Shown: in pieces, positions 9,223 to 16,081 of the stretch
How positions within the stretch are numbered: the first letter of the stretch is position 1
Layout: each line of letters starts with the position of its first letter
Source: URNF01 sp045638005
GTDB lineage: Bacteria; Bacillota; Clostridia; Oscillospirales; Acutalibacteraceae
DNA length: 52,372 nt
Reading direction: 5' to 3'
NCBI GenBank assembly: GCA_045638005.1
Contig: JAZUAN010000001.1
Span: 1 to 52,372, forward strand
Made by a program: the position numbers and the translations under genes
The notes under the pieces: model-generated
The model's input: the letters and a program-made list of their open reading frames with translations, nothing else
Database searches by the model: none
Told to the model about the DNA's origin: nothing

Positions 9223-10256
9223 AAGATAACTCCTTCGTCACCCGAAACCACTTCGCCGATGACGTATGCATCTTCGCCGTTTTCGCACAGAATGGCGACT
9301 GCTTTGTCAGCATCTTCTTTCGCAACGGTTACGACCATGCCGACACCCATGTTGAAGGTGTTGAACATGTCGCGCTCGGGAATGTTGCCGACTTTCGCGA
9401 TGTACTGGAAGATGGGGAGGATCTTGAGGGCGGATTTATCCACTTTGACACTCTTGCCATCCGGCAGAGCACGCGGAATGTTCTCGTAGAAGCCGCCCCC
9501 GGTGATGTGAGACACCGCTTTGACCTTCACCTGCTCGAGTAGAGCGAGGACGGATTTCACATACATCTTGGTGGGGGTGAGCAGGGTCTCGCCGAGCGAT
9601 TTGCCGCCCAGTTCCGCAACGGGAGCGGTCAGGTCTGCGTTTTCGATGTCGAACACTTTACGAACCAGAGAGAAACCGTTGGAATGTACGCCGGTGGAAG
9701 CGAGCGCGATAACCACGTCGCCGTCGGTCACGGTGTTTTTATCTAAGATCTTGGATTTGTCCACCACGCCGGTGCAATACCCCGCGAGGTCGTAATCGTC
9801 TTCGGGCATCAGACCGGGGTGTTCCGCGGTCTCGCCGCCGATGAGCGCGCAACCTGCCTGCACGCAGCCTTCCGCTACACCGCCGACGATATCAGCGATT
9901 TTCTCGGGAAAGTTTTTGCCGCAAGCGATGTAGTCGAGGAAGAAGAGCGGTTTTGCACCACAGCAGATGATGTCGTTGGCACACATAGCCACGCAGTCAA
10001 TGCCCATGGTGTCATGCTTGTCCATCAGCATCGCGAGTTTGATCTTGGTACCCACACCGTCGGTGCCGGAAACCAGAACGGGCTCGGTGATGCCGGTCAG
10101 GTCAAGACCAAAACAGCCGCCAAAGCCGCCCACGTCATCAAGGCAACCTGCGTTTTTGGTGCGCGCGATGTGTTTTTTCATCAGTTCTACCGATTTGTAA
10201 CCTGCGGTGATGTCCACGCCGGCTGCGGCGTAGCTTTCGGATCTGGAGTTTTTCAT
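9219..10256 (-). CDS. purM: Phosphoribosylformylglycinamidine cyclo-ligase (AIR synthetase)
   Basis: ATP-dependent closure of FGAM to AIR. The 345 residues match the family. Near the N-terminus are YAAAGVDI and GTDGVGTK; GGETAEHPG lies in the middle and HITGGGFYEN in the C-terminal half. All are PurM hallmarks. It is followed by purN with a 4-bp overlap and preceded by purF with a gap of about 41 bp that contains no visible terminator. Cytoplasmic and dimeric by family knowledge. Confidence 0.97.
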   Translation of the reverse strand: MKNSRSESYAAAGVDITAGYKSVELMKKHIARTKNAGCLDDVGGFGGCFGLDLTGITEPVLVSGTDGVGTKIKLAMLMDKHDTMGIDCVAMCANDIICCGAKPLFFLDYIACGKNFPEKIADIVGGVAEGCVQAGCALIGGETAEHPGLMPEDDYDLAGYCTGVVDKSKILDKNTVTDGDVVIALASTGVHSNGFSLVRKVFDIENADLTAPVAELGGKSLGETLLTPTKMYVKSVLALLEQVKVKAVSHITGGGFYENIPRALPDGKSVKVDKSALKILPIFQYIAKVGNIPERDMFNTFNMGVGMVVTVAKEDADKAVAILCENGEDAYVIGEVVSGDEGVIL

Positions 10257-10297
10257 ACTGTATATCTTCCTTTCGGTTTGTTAACTGTTTGTTTTAT

Positions 10298-11722
10298 TTA
10301 TTCCTTGCCGTTCCAGCAATAGGTGCAAAGATTGCACGGCTCGAGGCCGATGGCTTCGATGACACCTTCAAGTGTCTGGAATTCCAGCGACGCGAAATGG
10401 AATTTGTCACAGATCGCTTTACGGAGATTTTTGCCGCGTTCGGTTTTGGCATCGCTGTATTCTTCGATATGTTTAAATCCCTCTTCTCCTTCCAGTTCCA
10501 TGATCACGCGACGAGCGATAAGCTCCATATCGCTTGTAGCACGGGAGAAGTTGAGGTATTTACATCCGTACATAATCGGCGGACAAGCAGAGCGCATGTG
10601 CACCTCTTTTGCGCCGTTCTCGTACAGAAAATCGACCGTTTCTTTGAGCTGTGTGCCGCGGACAATAGAGTCGTCCACAAACAACAGCTTTTTATCCTCG
10701 ATCAGTTCTTTGACGGGGATCTGTTTCATTTTTGCCACGCGGTTGCGCTCCGCTTGATGAGTGGGGGTGAAGCTGCGCGCCCAGGTGGGGGTGTATTTGA
10801 TAAACGCGCGGGCGAAATGGATACCGCTTTCGTTGGCATAACCGATCGCGTGGGGGGTACCCGAATCGGGCACGCCGCCAACGTAATCAATGTCCTCGGC
10901 ATTGCCGAGCACTTTGTCGTTCTTTGCCATGATCTGTCCGTTGCGATATCGCATCATTTCCACGCTGACACCCTCGTAGCCGGAGGTGGGGAAGCCGTAG
11001 TAGCTCCAAAGGAAGGAACACATTTTCATTTCCTTTCCTGCCTCAGCGAGCACGGTGTAGGTGTCGGGGGTCAGCTCAACGATCTCACCGGGACCGAGTT
11101 CCTTGATGATGTCATAACCGGTTTTCTCATGTGCAAACCGCTCGAAGGATACGCTGTGACCGTCCTCGGCTTTACCGATGCTGATCGGAATACGACCGAG
11201 TCGGTCGCGAGCGGCGATGAGGTTGCCGTTATCCTTCAAAATGAGAATGGACGCGGTGCCTTCAATCTCGCTTTGTGCAAATCGGATGCCTTCTGCAAAA
11301 TCGTTTTTCTCATCCATCAAAGCGGCAACCAGCTCGGTAGCATTTACCTTGCCGCCGGTCATAGCGTCAAAATGTCCGCCGACGTCGTGGAGATATTTCT
11401 CAATCAATGCTTCGGCGTTGTTGATAATACCGACCACACAGATCGCGTAGGTGCCGAGATGCGAACGAATGAGCAACGGCTGCGGCTCGAAATCGCTGAT
11501 ACAACCGATGGCGGAAGTACCCTGCATCTCCTCGCGGATGTTCTCAAATTTGGTTCGGAACGGGGAATTTTGAATATTGTGAATATCCCGTTGCAGACCG
11601 ATTTCTTTGTCATACGCCGCCATACCACCGCGGCGGGTGCCTAAATGTGAATGATAATCGGTGCCAAAGAATACGTCACCAATCGCATCACGTTTACTGA
11701 CTACACCAAAAAAGCCACCCAT
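10298..11722 (-). CDS. purF: Amidophosphoribosyltransferase homologue lacking the catalytic cysteine
   Basis: Position and the PRPP loop LLFVDDSIVRGT say PurF, the first committed step. The four cysteines that bind the [4Fe-4S] cluster in Bacillus-type PurF have counterparts (KMCSF, YGCKY, CNLC at the C-terminus). The N-terminus reads MGGFFGVVS where PurF, after processing, has Cys-Gly; the Ntn nucleophile is a glycine (GGT). The usual HRGQE segment is also altered to TRRGGMA. An AGGAGG ribosome site 5-6 bp before this ATG fixes the start, so no cysteine is hidden upstream. It may use free ammonia, pair with a separate glutaminase, or be regulatory. Similar cysteine-less proteins are annotated as PurF in other anaerobes. 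Confidence 0.85.
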   Translation of the reverse strand: MGGFFGVVSKRDAIGDVFFGTDYHSHLGTRRGGMAAYDKEIGLQRDIHNIQNSPFRTKFENIREEMQGTSAIGCISDFEPQPLLIRSHLGTYAICVVGIINNAEALIEKYLHDVGGHFDAMTGGKVNATELVAALMDEKNDFAEGIRFAQSEIEGTASILILKDNGNLIAARDRLGRIPISIGKAEDGHSVSFERFAHEKTGYDIIKELGPGEIVELTPDTYTVLAEAGKEMKMCSFLWSYYGFPTSGYEGVSVEMMRYRNGQIMAKNDKVLGNAEDIDYVGGVPDSGTPHAIGYANESGIHFARAFIKYTPTWARSFTPTHQAERNRVAKMKQIPVKELIEDKKLLFVDDSIVRGTQLKETVDFLYENGAKEVHMRSACPPIMYGCKYLNFSRATSDMELIARRVIMELEGEEGFKHIEEYSDAKTERGKNLRKAICDKFHFASLEFQTLEGVIEAIGLEPCNLCTYCWNGKE

Positions 11723-11738
11723 AAAAGCCTCCTAGATT

Positions 11739-12233
11739 TTACGCGTTGAATTTCGCTTCGATTTCTTTATTTTTTGCTAATACCTTTTCTTTGCCCGCGG
11801 CGCGCATAGCATCCAGTTTGTCTGCGAGCGTTTTGTCCTCAACGGCGAGAATCTGCACGCACAGTAAAGCGGCATTCACAGCACCATCAATGGCGACCGT
11901 TGCGACCGGCATGCCGGAGGGCATCTGTACGGTGGAGAGCAGCGCGTCCACACCATCCAAATTACTGGCTCTCACAGGAATACCGACCACGGGGAGGGTG
12001 GTACGGGCGGCAATCGCACCTGCTAAATGTGCCGCTTTACCTGCGGCGGCGATCACGGCACCGAAGCCGTTTGTACGCGCGTTCATCGCAAAATCCGCGG
12101 CTTCATCCGGTGTGCGGTGTGCGGAGAATACGTGCACCTCGGTGGGGACACCGAATTCTTTGAGTGTTACGATGGCTTTTTCTACCACCGGCAGATCACT
12201 GTCACTTCCCATGACAACAGCAACTTTTTTCAT
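11739..12233 (-). CDS. purE: N5-carboxyaminoimidazole ribonucleotide mutase
   Basis: Carries out the carboxylation step AIR/NCAIR to CAIR. The protein is 164 residues. GSDSDLP near residue 9, SAHRTP and AAGKAAHLAG are the PurE signature; the last reads GK where class I enzymes usually have GG. The frame stays open 27 codons further upstream to 12314, but that would run through the riboswitch terminator; the ATG at 12233 has a perfect AGGAGGT 7 bp before it and gives the standard N-terminus. It is the first gene of the operon. No purK lies next to it, so whether it is class I or class II cannot be settled here. Confidence 0.95.
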   Translation of the reverse strand: MKKVAVVMGSDSDLPVVEKAIVTLKEFGVPTEVHVFSAHRTPDEAADFAMNARTNGFGAVIAAAGKAAHLAGAIAARTTLPVVGIPVRASNLDGVDALLSTVQMPSGMPVATVAIDGAVNAALLCVQILAVEDKTLADKLDAMRAAGKEKVLAKNKEIEAKFNA

Positions 12234-12256
12234 AATAAAAACCTCCTGCATGATAT

Positions 12257-12294
12257 AAAAAAGGGCAGACCACCGCCTTTGCGGTAATCTGCCC
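12257..12294 (-). terminator. Riboswitch-controlled intrinsic terminator of the purine operon
   Basis: On the minus strand, GGGCAGATTACCGC pairs across an AAA loop with GCGGTGGTCTGCCC, followed by a run of T. The first four bases, GGGC, are also the last conserved bases of the ZTP aptamer, so aptamer and terminator exclude each other. By knowledge of this riboswitch class, ligand binding should let transcription continue into purE. Confidence 0.9.
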
Positions 12295-12360
12295 AGACGG
12301 TCGGCATTTGACATGCTTCGCGCTCCACTTGTGTAAACTCACAAATTCCGTCAGTTGCGC
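12291..12360 (-). promoter_or_regulatory. ZTP (pfl) riboswitch
   Basis: The minus strand carries the pfl-motif core: GACGG near the 5' side pairing with CCGTC at the 3' side, a small TTGTG/CACAA hairpin between them, then GCAT-GTCAA-ATGC followed by CCGACCGTCTGGGC, the diagnostic 3' element. It sits in the leader between the promoter and purE and merges with a terminator. ZTP/ZMP accumulates when 10-formyl-THF is short, which suits an operon that ends with fhs and contains two folate-dependent transformylases. Identification is by sequence and fold pattern. Confidence 0.9.
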
Positions 12361-12402
12361 AAATGCATTTAAACATTAATTCTATAAATAAGGTACGCTG
12401 TG

Positions 12403-12431
12403 AGTATATCAAATTTCGCGATTTTTGTCAA
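12403..12431 (-). promoter_or_regulatory. Sigma-A-type promoter of the purine operon
   Basis: Minus strand TTGACA (12431-12426), a 17-bp spacer, then TATACT (12408-12403). This is a near-consensus vegetative promoter. Transcription would start near 12396, about 35 nt before the aptamer. Confidence 0.85.
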
Positions 12432-12556
12432 TCGTTGAAACTGCTTTTTTTATATGTTATTTTGCAAGAATAACTGTTTAATTTGTTCATACGAGTATCA
12501 TTGACTTTTTTACGCGCAAGAGCATACTCTTTTTCGGTGAACGGAGGTGCATATAT

Positions 12557-13472
12557 ATGCAAATCACTTTTAAGGATGTAAATTGTAAGTATACCGGCGT
12601 GTGGCAGGAAAACGGCGAGGGAGCTGTTGTTTCATACAGCCAAATTGCTTTTTTGAGATTGGCTTTATTGGCGAAAGCCTCACTGTAGAAGCGGCGCTCG
12701 CCTTACATGTGTCGTGTTTTCTAGACGGCGCGGAAGTACAGCCGACCGTGAAGGAAGATACCCTTGTTTTTGCTGCTGACAAGGGTGAGCATGCGCTCAA
12801 AATCAAGGTGTACAATAATGAACGCCTTGGGGTCAAACCCCTTGCGGCTGGTGGCTTTTTCCGCGTTCCCGATAAGCGGTATGTGCATTTTATCGGCGAT
12901 TCTATCACTCACTCATACCCCGGCTTTTCTTCGGTTGCATCTGAAAACCTGGGTGTTGACTATTCGGTTGTTGCGCATTGCGGTATGTCATTTGTAGACG
13001 GTTGGGGATGGTACTAACCGCCCGCGGGCATGGAGGTGCGCATGGGTATGGAAACGCGGTATTTTGTACTGCAATTACCGGGTGATAATGAGCAGCCCAT
13101 TCCGTACACCTTCGACTACTGTCGTGCACCCGATGATATCGTGATATTTATCGGTACAAACGACTATTTGGACGACGTGCAAAACCGCGAAAATGGCAAT
13201 GTGCAGACTTTTGCCGAACACTATCTTGCGTTTGTCAAACGCCTACGCGAAAAGTTCCCGCATGCAAAGGTCATATTACGAAACCTCTGTCGGATAAATG
13301 CTGTCGCAACGAAAGCATTACTGCGGCTTTTGAATTGATTTCCGCGACATTGCCGGATATCTATCTTATCCCCGCCGATACGTGGGGTGTGGAGATCAGT
13401 AGCGACGGCACCCACCCCTCCGAAGCAGGCTATGCCCGCTTCGCCGAGGGCGTGACAACGTATCTTAGCTGA
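12557..13472 (+). pseudogene. Broken SGNH/GDSL-type hydrolase
   Basis: Three pieces in three frames add up to one SGNH hydrolase of about 305 residues. An ATG at 12557 with a GGAGGTG ribosome site opens the first frame. A lost base in a T run near 12650 shifts it to the second frame, which carries FIGDSIT (block I). A TAA at 13015 interrupts that frame; it continues with IFIGTND (block III). A second single-base loss near 13290 moves to the third frame with DGTHPSEAG (block V) and a TGA at 13470. The N-terminal part looks like a beta-sandwich, as in carbohydrate esterases. Three independent lesions argue for real decay rather than one sequencing error. Substrate unknown. Confidence 0.85.
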
Positions 13473-13489
13473 TCGTAAAACAACTTTTG

Positions 13490-13518
13490 TCATAGTTTCG
13501 GTATTTCCCGCATAGGAT
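13490..13518 (+). promoter_or_regulatory. Possible sigma-E promoter of spoIIID
   Basis: TCATAGT and CATAGGAT are separated by 14 bp, resembling the sporulation sigma-E elements (KMATATT and CATACAnT) in spacing but with mismatches. spoIIID is transcribed by sigma-E in Bacillus. Weak match, proposed mainly from context. Confidence 0.35.
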
Positions 13519-13545
13519 TAACCATCAAACATAGGGGTTGATCGT

Positions 13546-13800
13546 ATGACAAACGCCACCGATACAAGGGCGGTACAACTGGGGGAATACATCATCGAAA
13601 ACGGCGCCACCGTGCGCGCTGCGGCGAAAAAGTTCCATATATCCAAATCCACCGTACATAAAGACGTTTCCGAACGGCTGCGCAAGCTCAATCCGCAGTT
13701 ATACAAGGAGGTGCGGGTGGTACTCAATATCAATAAAGCGCAACGGCATATCCGCGGAGGCATCGCCACCCGCGAGAAATACCGCGCGGTTAAGAAATGA
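13546..13800 (+). CDS. spoIIID: Stage III sporulation transcriptional regulator SpoIIID
   Basis: Small DNA-binding regulator of the mother-cell programme, acting between sigma-E and sigma-K. The 84 residues match the family. A helix-turn-helix covers about residues 22-45 (VRAAAKKFHISKSTVHKD), followed by LNPQLYKEV and the basic C-terminal segment IRGGIATREKY, all typical of SpoIIID. It is monocistronic here, between a pseudogene and a bidirectional terminator. In Bacillus it controls spoIVA among others, and spoIVA is also in this window. Confidence 0.96.
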   Translation: MTNATDTRAVQLGEYIIENGATVRAAAKKFHISKSTVHKDVSERLRKLNPQLYKEVRVVLNINKAQRHIRGGIATREKYRAVKK

Positions 13801-13801
13801 T

Positions 13802-13834
13802 AAAAAATCCCGAGAGAAAACTCGGGATTTTTTT
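13802..13834. terminator. Bidirectional intrinsic terminator after spoIIID
   Basis: AAAAAATCCCGAG and CTCGGGATTTTTT form a perfect stem around an AGAAAA loop, with T runs on both strands. It starts 1 bp after the spoIIID stop. Confidence 0.93.
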
Positions 13835-13854
13835 ACTTTTATCGGTTAAAACTA

Positions 13855-13883
13855 TTGTATAAAAATATTCTTTGTGGTATAGT
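13855..13883 (+). promoter_or_regulatory. Promoter of pyk
   Basis: TTGTAT, 17-bp spacer, TATAGT; about 33 bp before the pyk start codon. Confidence 0.7.
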
Positions 13884-13915
13884 AGACGCAATTTGTTTTT
13901 GGAGATGGATGTCAA

Positions 13916-15328
13916 ATGCGAAAGACTAAAATTGTATGTACGATCGGTCCTGCTTGCAGCGACGAGCAAACGCTGATCAACATGTGTAAAGCGGGCATGA
14001 ACGTGGCGCGCCTTAACTTTTCTCACGGTACCCATGCGGATCAGTTCGCGCGTATCGAAATGCTCAAAAAGGTGCGGCGGGAGCTCGGCGTGCCGTTGGC
14101 GATCCTTTTGGACACCAAAGGTCCCGAATACCGCATTTCTACATTTAAAGAAGGCAAAGTGGTGCTCGCAGAGGGGGATACCTTTACGTTCACTACCGAT
14201 ACGATTGAGGGGGACGAAAAGCGGGTATCGGTAAGTTATAAAGAGCTTGCCAAAGAGATGCAGGCAGGGGATACCATTCTGCTTAATAACGGTCTGCTCA
14301 ATTTCTGCGTGCAAGAAGTGCGCGGCAATGATATCGTTTGCAAAGTGATTATCGGCGGTGAGCTTTCCAACCGCAAAAGCATGAGTTTCCCCAATAAGGT
14401 TCTCAAACAGGTGTACCTGAGCGAACAGGACAAAGAGGATATTCTGTTCGGCATTCAAAACGATATTGATTTTATTGCCTGTTCCTTCGTATCTGTAAAA
14501 CAAGATTTATTAGACGTCAAAGATTTTTTGCGTGAACACGGTGCAGAGAATATCGAACTGATCGCCAAGATCGAAAATCAGTCAGGCGTGGATAACATCG
14601 AAGAAATCTGCGAGGAATGCGCCGGTATTATGATCGGTCGCGGTGATATGGGTGTGGAGATCCCGTTTGCGGAACTGCCTGCCATTCAGAAAAAACTTAT
14701 CACCAAATGCCGTCTGCTGGGCAAACGTGTGATCACTGCCACTGAAATGCTGGAATCCATGATCTATAACGCCCGCCCCACCCGTGCGGAGATCTCGGAC
14801 GTGGCAAATGCCGTGTACGACGGTACCAGTGCCGTGATGCTGTCGGGTGAGACTGCTGCGGGCAAATATCCCGTTCTGGCAGTGGAGACCATGGCAAGCA
14901 TTGCAGAGCATACCGAGAAAAATATTCACTATTATAAGCGTTTCCGCAACGCGGAATTCCGTATCAAAAATACGGGGGATGCCATTTCTCATGCGACCTG
15001 CGGCATGGCAATCGATATTGATGCAAAAGCGATTGCGGTGTGCACCATTTCGGGTATGACCGCGCGCATGGTCTCCCGCTTCCGCTCACCGGTGGATATT
15101 TTAGGCATCACCACCAGCGAGAAAACTTTCCGCAAACTATCCCTTTCGTGGGGCGTTACGCCGGTCATGTGTGAAGAATATACCTCGATGGACGTGTTGT
15201 TCTATACGGCGCAGCAGTTGGCGAAAAAGACCTTTGAACTGAACGAAGGAGATCGCATCGTGATTACAGGCGGTATCACCAACGGCAAATCCGGTAACAC
15301 CAACGTGATCAAGGTGGAGACAATATAA
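13916..15328 (+). CDS. pyk: Pyruvate kinase
   Basis: Makes pyruvate and ATP from phosphoenolpyruvate and ADP, the last glycolytic step. The 470 residues equal the core enzyme; the PEP-utilising C-terminal extension found in Bacillus Pyk (about 585 residues) is missing. N-terminal TKIVCTIGPAC, NFSHG, LDTKGPE, the catalytic-Lys segment ELIAKIENQ and GRGDMGVEIP are all intact, followed by TATEMLESM. It is monocistronic with its own promoter and terminator. The start ATG has a GGAGATGG ribosome site. Confidence 0.97.
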   Translation: MRKTKIVCTIGPACSDEQTLINMCKAGMNVARLNFSHGTHADQFARIEMLKKVRRELGVPLAILLDTKGPEYRISTFKEGKVVLAEGDTFTFTTDTIEGDEKRVSVSYKELAKEMQAGDTILLNNGLLNFCVQEVRGNDIVCKVIIGGELSNRKSMSFPNKVLKQVYLSEQDKEDILFGIQNDIDFIACSFVSVKQDLLDVKDFLREHGAENIELIAKIENQSGVDNIEEICEECAGIMIGRGDMGVEIPFAELPAIQKKLITKCRLLGKRVITATEMLESMIYNARPTRAEISDVANAVYDGTSAVMLSGETAAGKYPVLAVETMASIAEHTEKNIHYYKRFRNAEFRIKNTGDAISHATCGMAIDIDAKAIAVCTISGMTARMVSRFRSPVDILGITTSEKTFRKLSLSWGVTPVMCEEYTSMDVLFYTAQQLAKKTFELNEGDRIVITGGITNGKSGNTNVIKVETI

Positions 15329-15332
15329 CAAG

Positions 15333-15365
15333 AAAACCGCCTGCGGCGTGGCCGTAGGCGGTTTT
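15333..15365. terminator. Bidirectional intrinsic terminator between pyk and the facing gene remnant
   Basis: AAAACCGCCTGCGG and CCGTAGGCGGTTTT pair with one mismatch around a short loop. It can serve pyk on the plus strand and the remnant on the minus strand. Confidence 0.88.
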
Positions 15366-15372
15366 AATGATT

Positions 15373-15790
15373 TTATCGTGCTCTGAGAGCGATGCCGCAG
15401 CCTGGCTCCAACCCAAGCGGGCTTTCGCCGCCTTTGGAATTGGTCAGCAGCGGTTTACCCCATTTTTGGTATTCGATGCTGTAATATTCGAGTTCGCCGC
15501 CAAGATCAATGTTCACCTTGGTGGGATTTTGTAGACTGCCATTGACCGGCAGTATCACATCCTTGCCTTCTTTGTCGACGTAATGACCGATAACGCACTC
15601 CTCATTCGCAGAGAAGTTCTTCACCGCGCCGCATTCTGCGATGCTCGCGGCGCGCTCAAGATCTGTCGTGTCGGAGAAATACATCCCCCTGTAGTCCATA
15701 TCAAATAATAACTCGCCAAGCGTGAAAATACGGCGGTTGGTTTCTTTCAAGAGATACCAGGTAGGTGTTTTGATATCCTCACCGGTTCAT
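15373..15790 (-). pseudogene. Remnant of a deleted gene, possibly a glycoside hydrolase C-terminus
   Basis: An ATG at 15790 follows an AGGAG ribosome site, but the frame stops after three codons (Met-Asn-Arg-stop). Directly behind it, in another frame, about 135 codons remain open down to a stop at 15373. They encode a piece with TWYLLKETNRR and a C-terminal stretch that looks like the beta-sandwich closing many glycosidases (VIGHYVDKEGKDV, ending LEPGCGIAL). The best reading is an internal deletion that joined the start of a gene to its tail out of frame. The glycosidase assignment is tentative. The promoter upstream still looks intact. Confidence 0.6.
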
Positions 15791-15829
15791 GATTTGTACA
15801 CTCCTTACACCAACTTTTTTACTGGTTTG

Positions 15830-15857
15830 AGTATAGCATTTCGGAGGGATTTGTCAA
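15830..15857 (-). promoter_or_regulatory. Promoter of the degraded minus-strand gene
   Basis: Minus strand TTGACA (15857-15852), a 16-bp spacer, TATACT (15835-15830). It points into the gene remnant and is divergent from nrdD. Confidence 0.6.
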
Positions 15858-15955
15858 GCAATTGACACTTTTTGCACAGTGTGTTGATATGTTTTGCACA
15901 GTAATATTTTCTTGCAGTATTTTTGTTGACGGGGTTACCATTTATTTAAAAGTTA

Positions 15956-15985
15956 ACACAATATTTTCCTTGCAAAATATTGTGT
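15956..15985. promoter_or_regulatory. Perfect 12-bp inverted repeat upstream of nrdD (operator candidate)
   Basis: ACACAATATTTT and AAAATATTGTGT are exact reverse complements separated by 6 bp, ending 7 bp before the nrdD -35 element. The outer ends (ACACAATAT) match the half-site of the NrdR box, though the spacing is longer than the classical 16-bp box. No T tract follows, so a terminator is unlikely. Confidence 0.55.
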
Positions 15986-15992
15986 ATTTCTA

Positions 15993-16050
15993 TTGACAAC
16001 ACCATACCATATATGCTAATATCTTTCTGCTTAAACACAACATATAGTTA
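15993..16050 (+). promoter_or_regulatory. nrdD promoter with a possible NrdR box
   Basis: TTGACA at 15993, an 18-bp spacer, TAATAT at 16017. Just downstream, 16035-16050 reads ACACAACATATAGTTA, which agrees with the NrdR consensus ACACWATATATWGTGT at 13 of 16 positions. Placement over the expected start of transcription would suit a repressor site. Confidence 0.55.
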
Positions 16051-16081
16051 ATATATATTGAATTTGAAAGGAGAAACATAT

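Noticed and set aside
10289..11644. 451-codon plus-strand open frame opposite purF
   Set aside because: It lies fully antisense to purF, shows no domain or ribosome site, and has the His/Phe-rich composition of a shadow frame.
13790..14503. 237-codon minus-strand frame opposite pyk
   Set aside because: Overlaps the pyk promoter, terminator and coding region; no family resemblance.
15956..15985. Terminator for the minus-strand remnant or pyk
   Set aside because: AT-rich stem without G/C clamp and no T tract; placement next to a -35 box suits an operator better.
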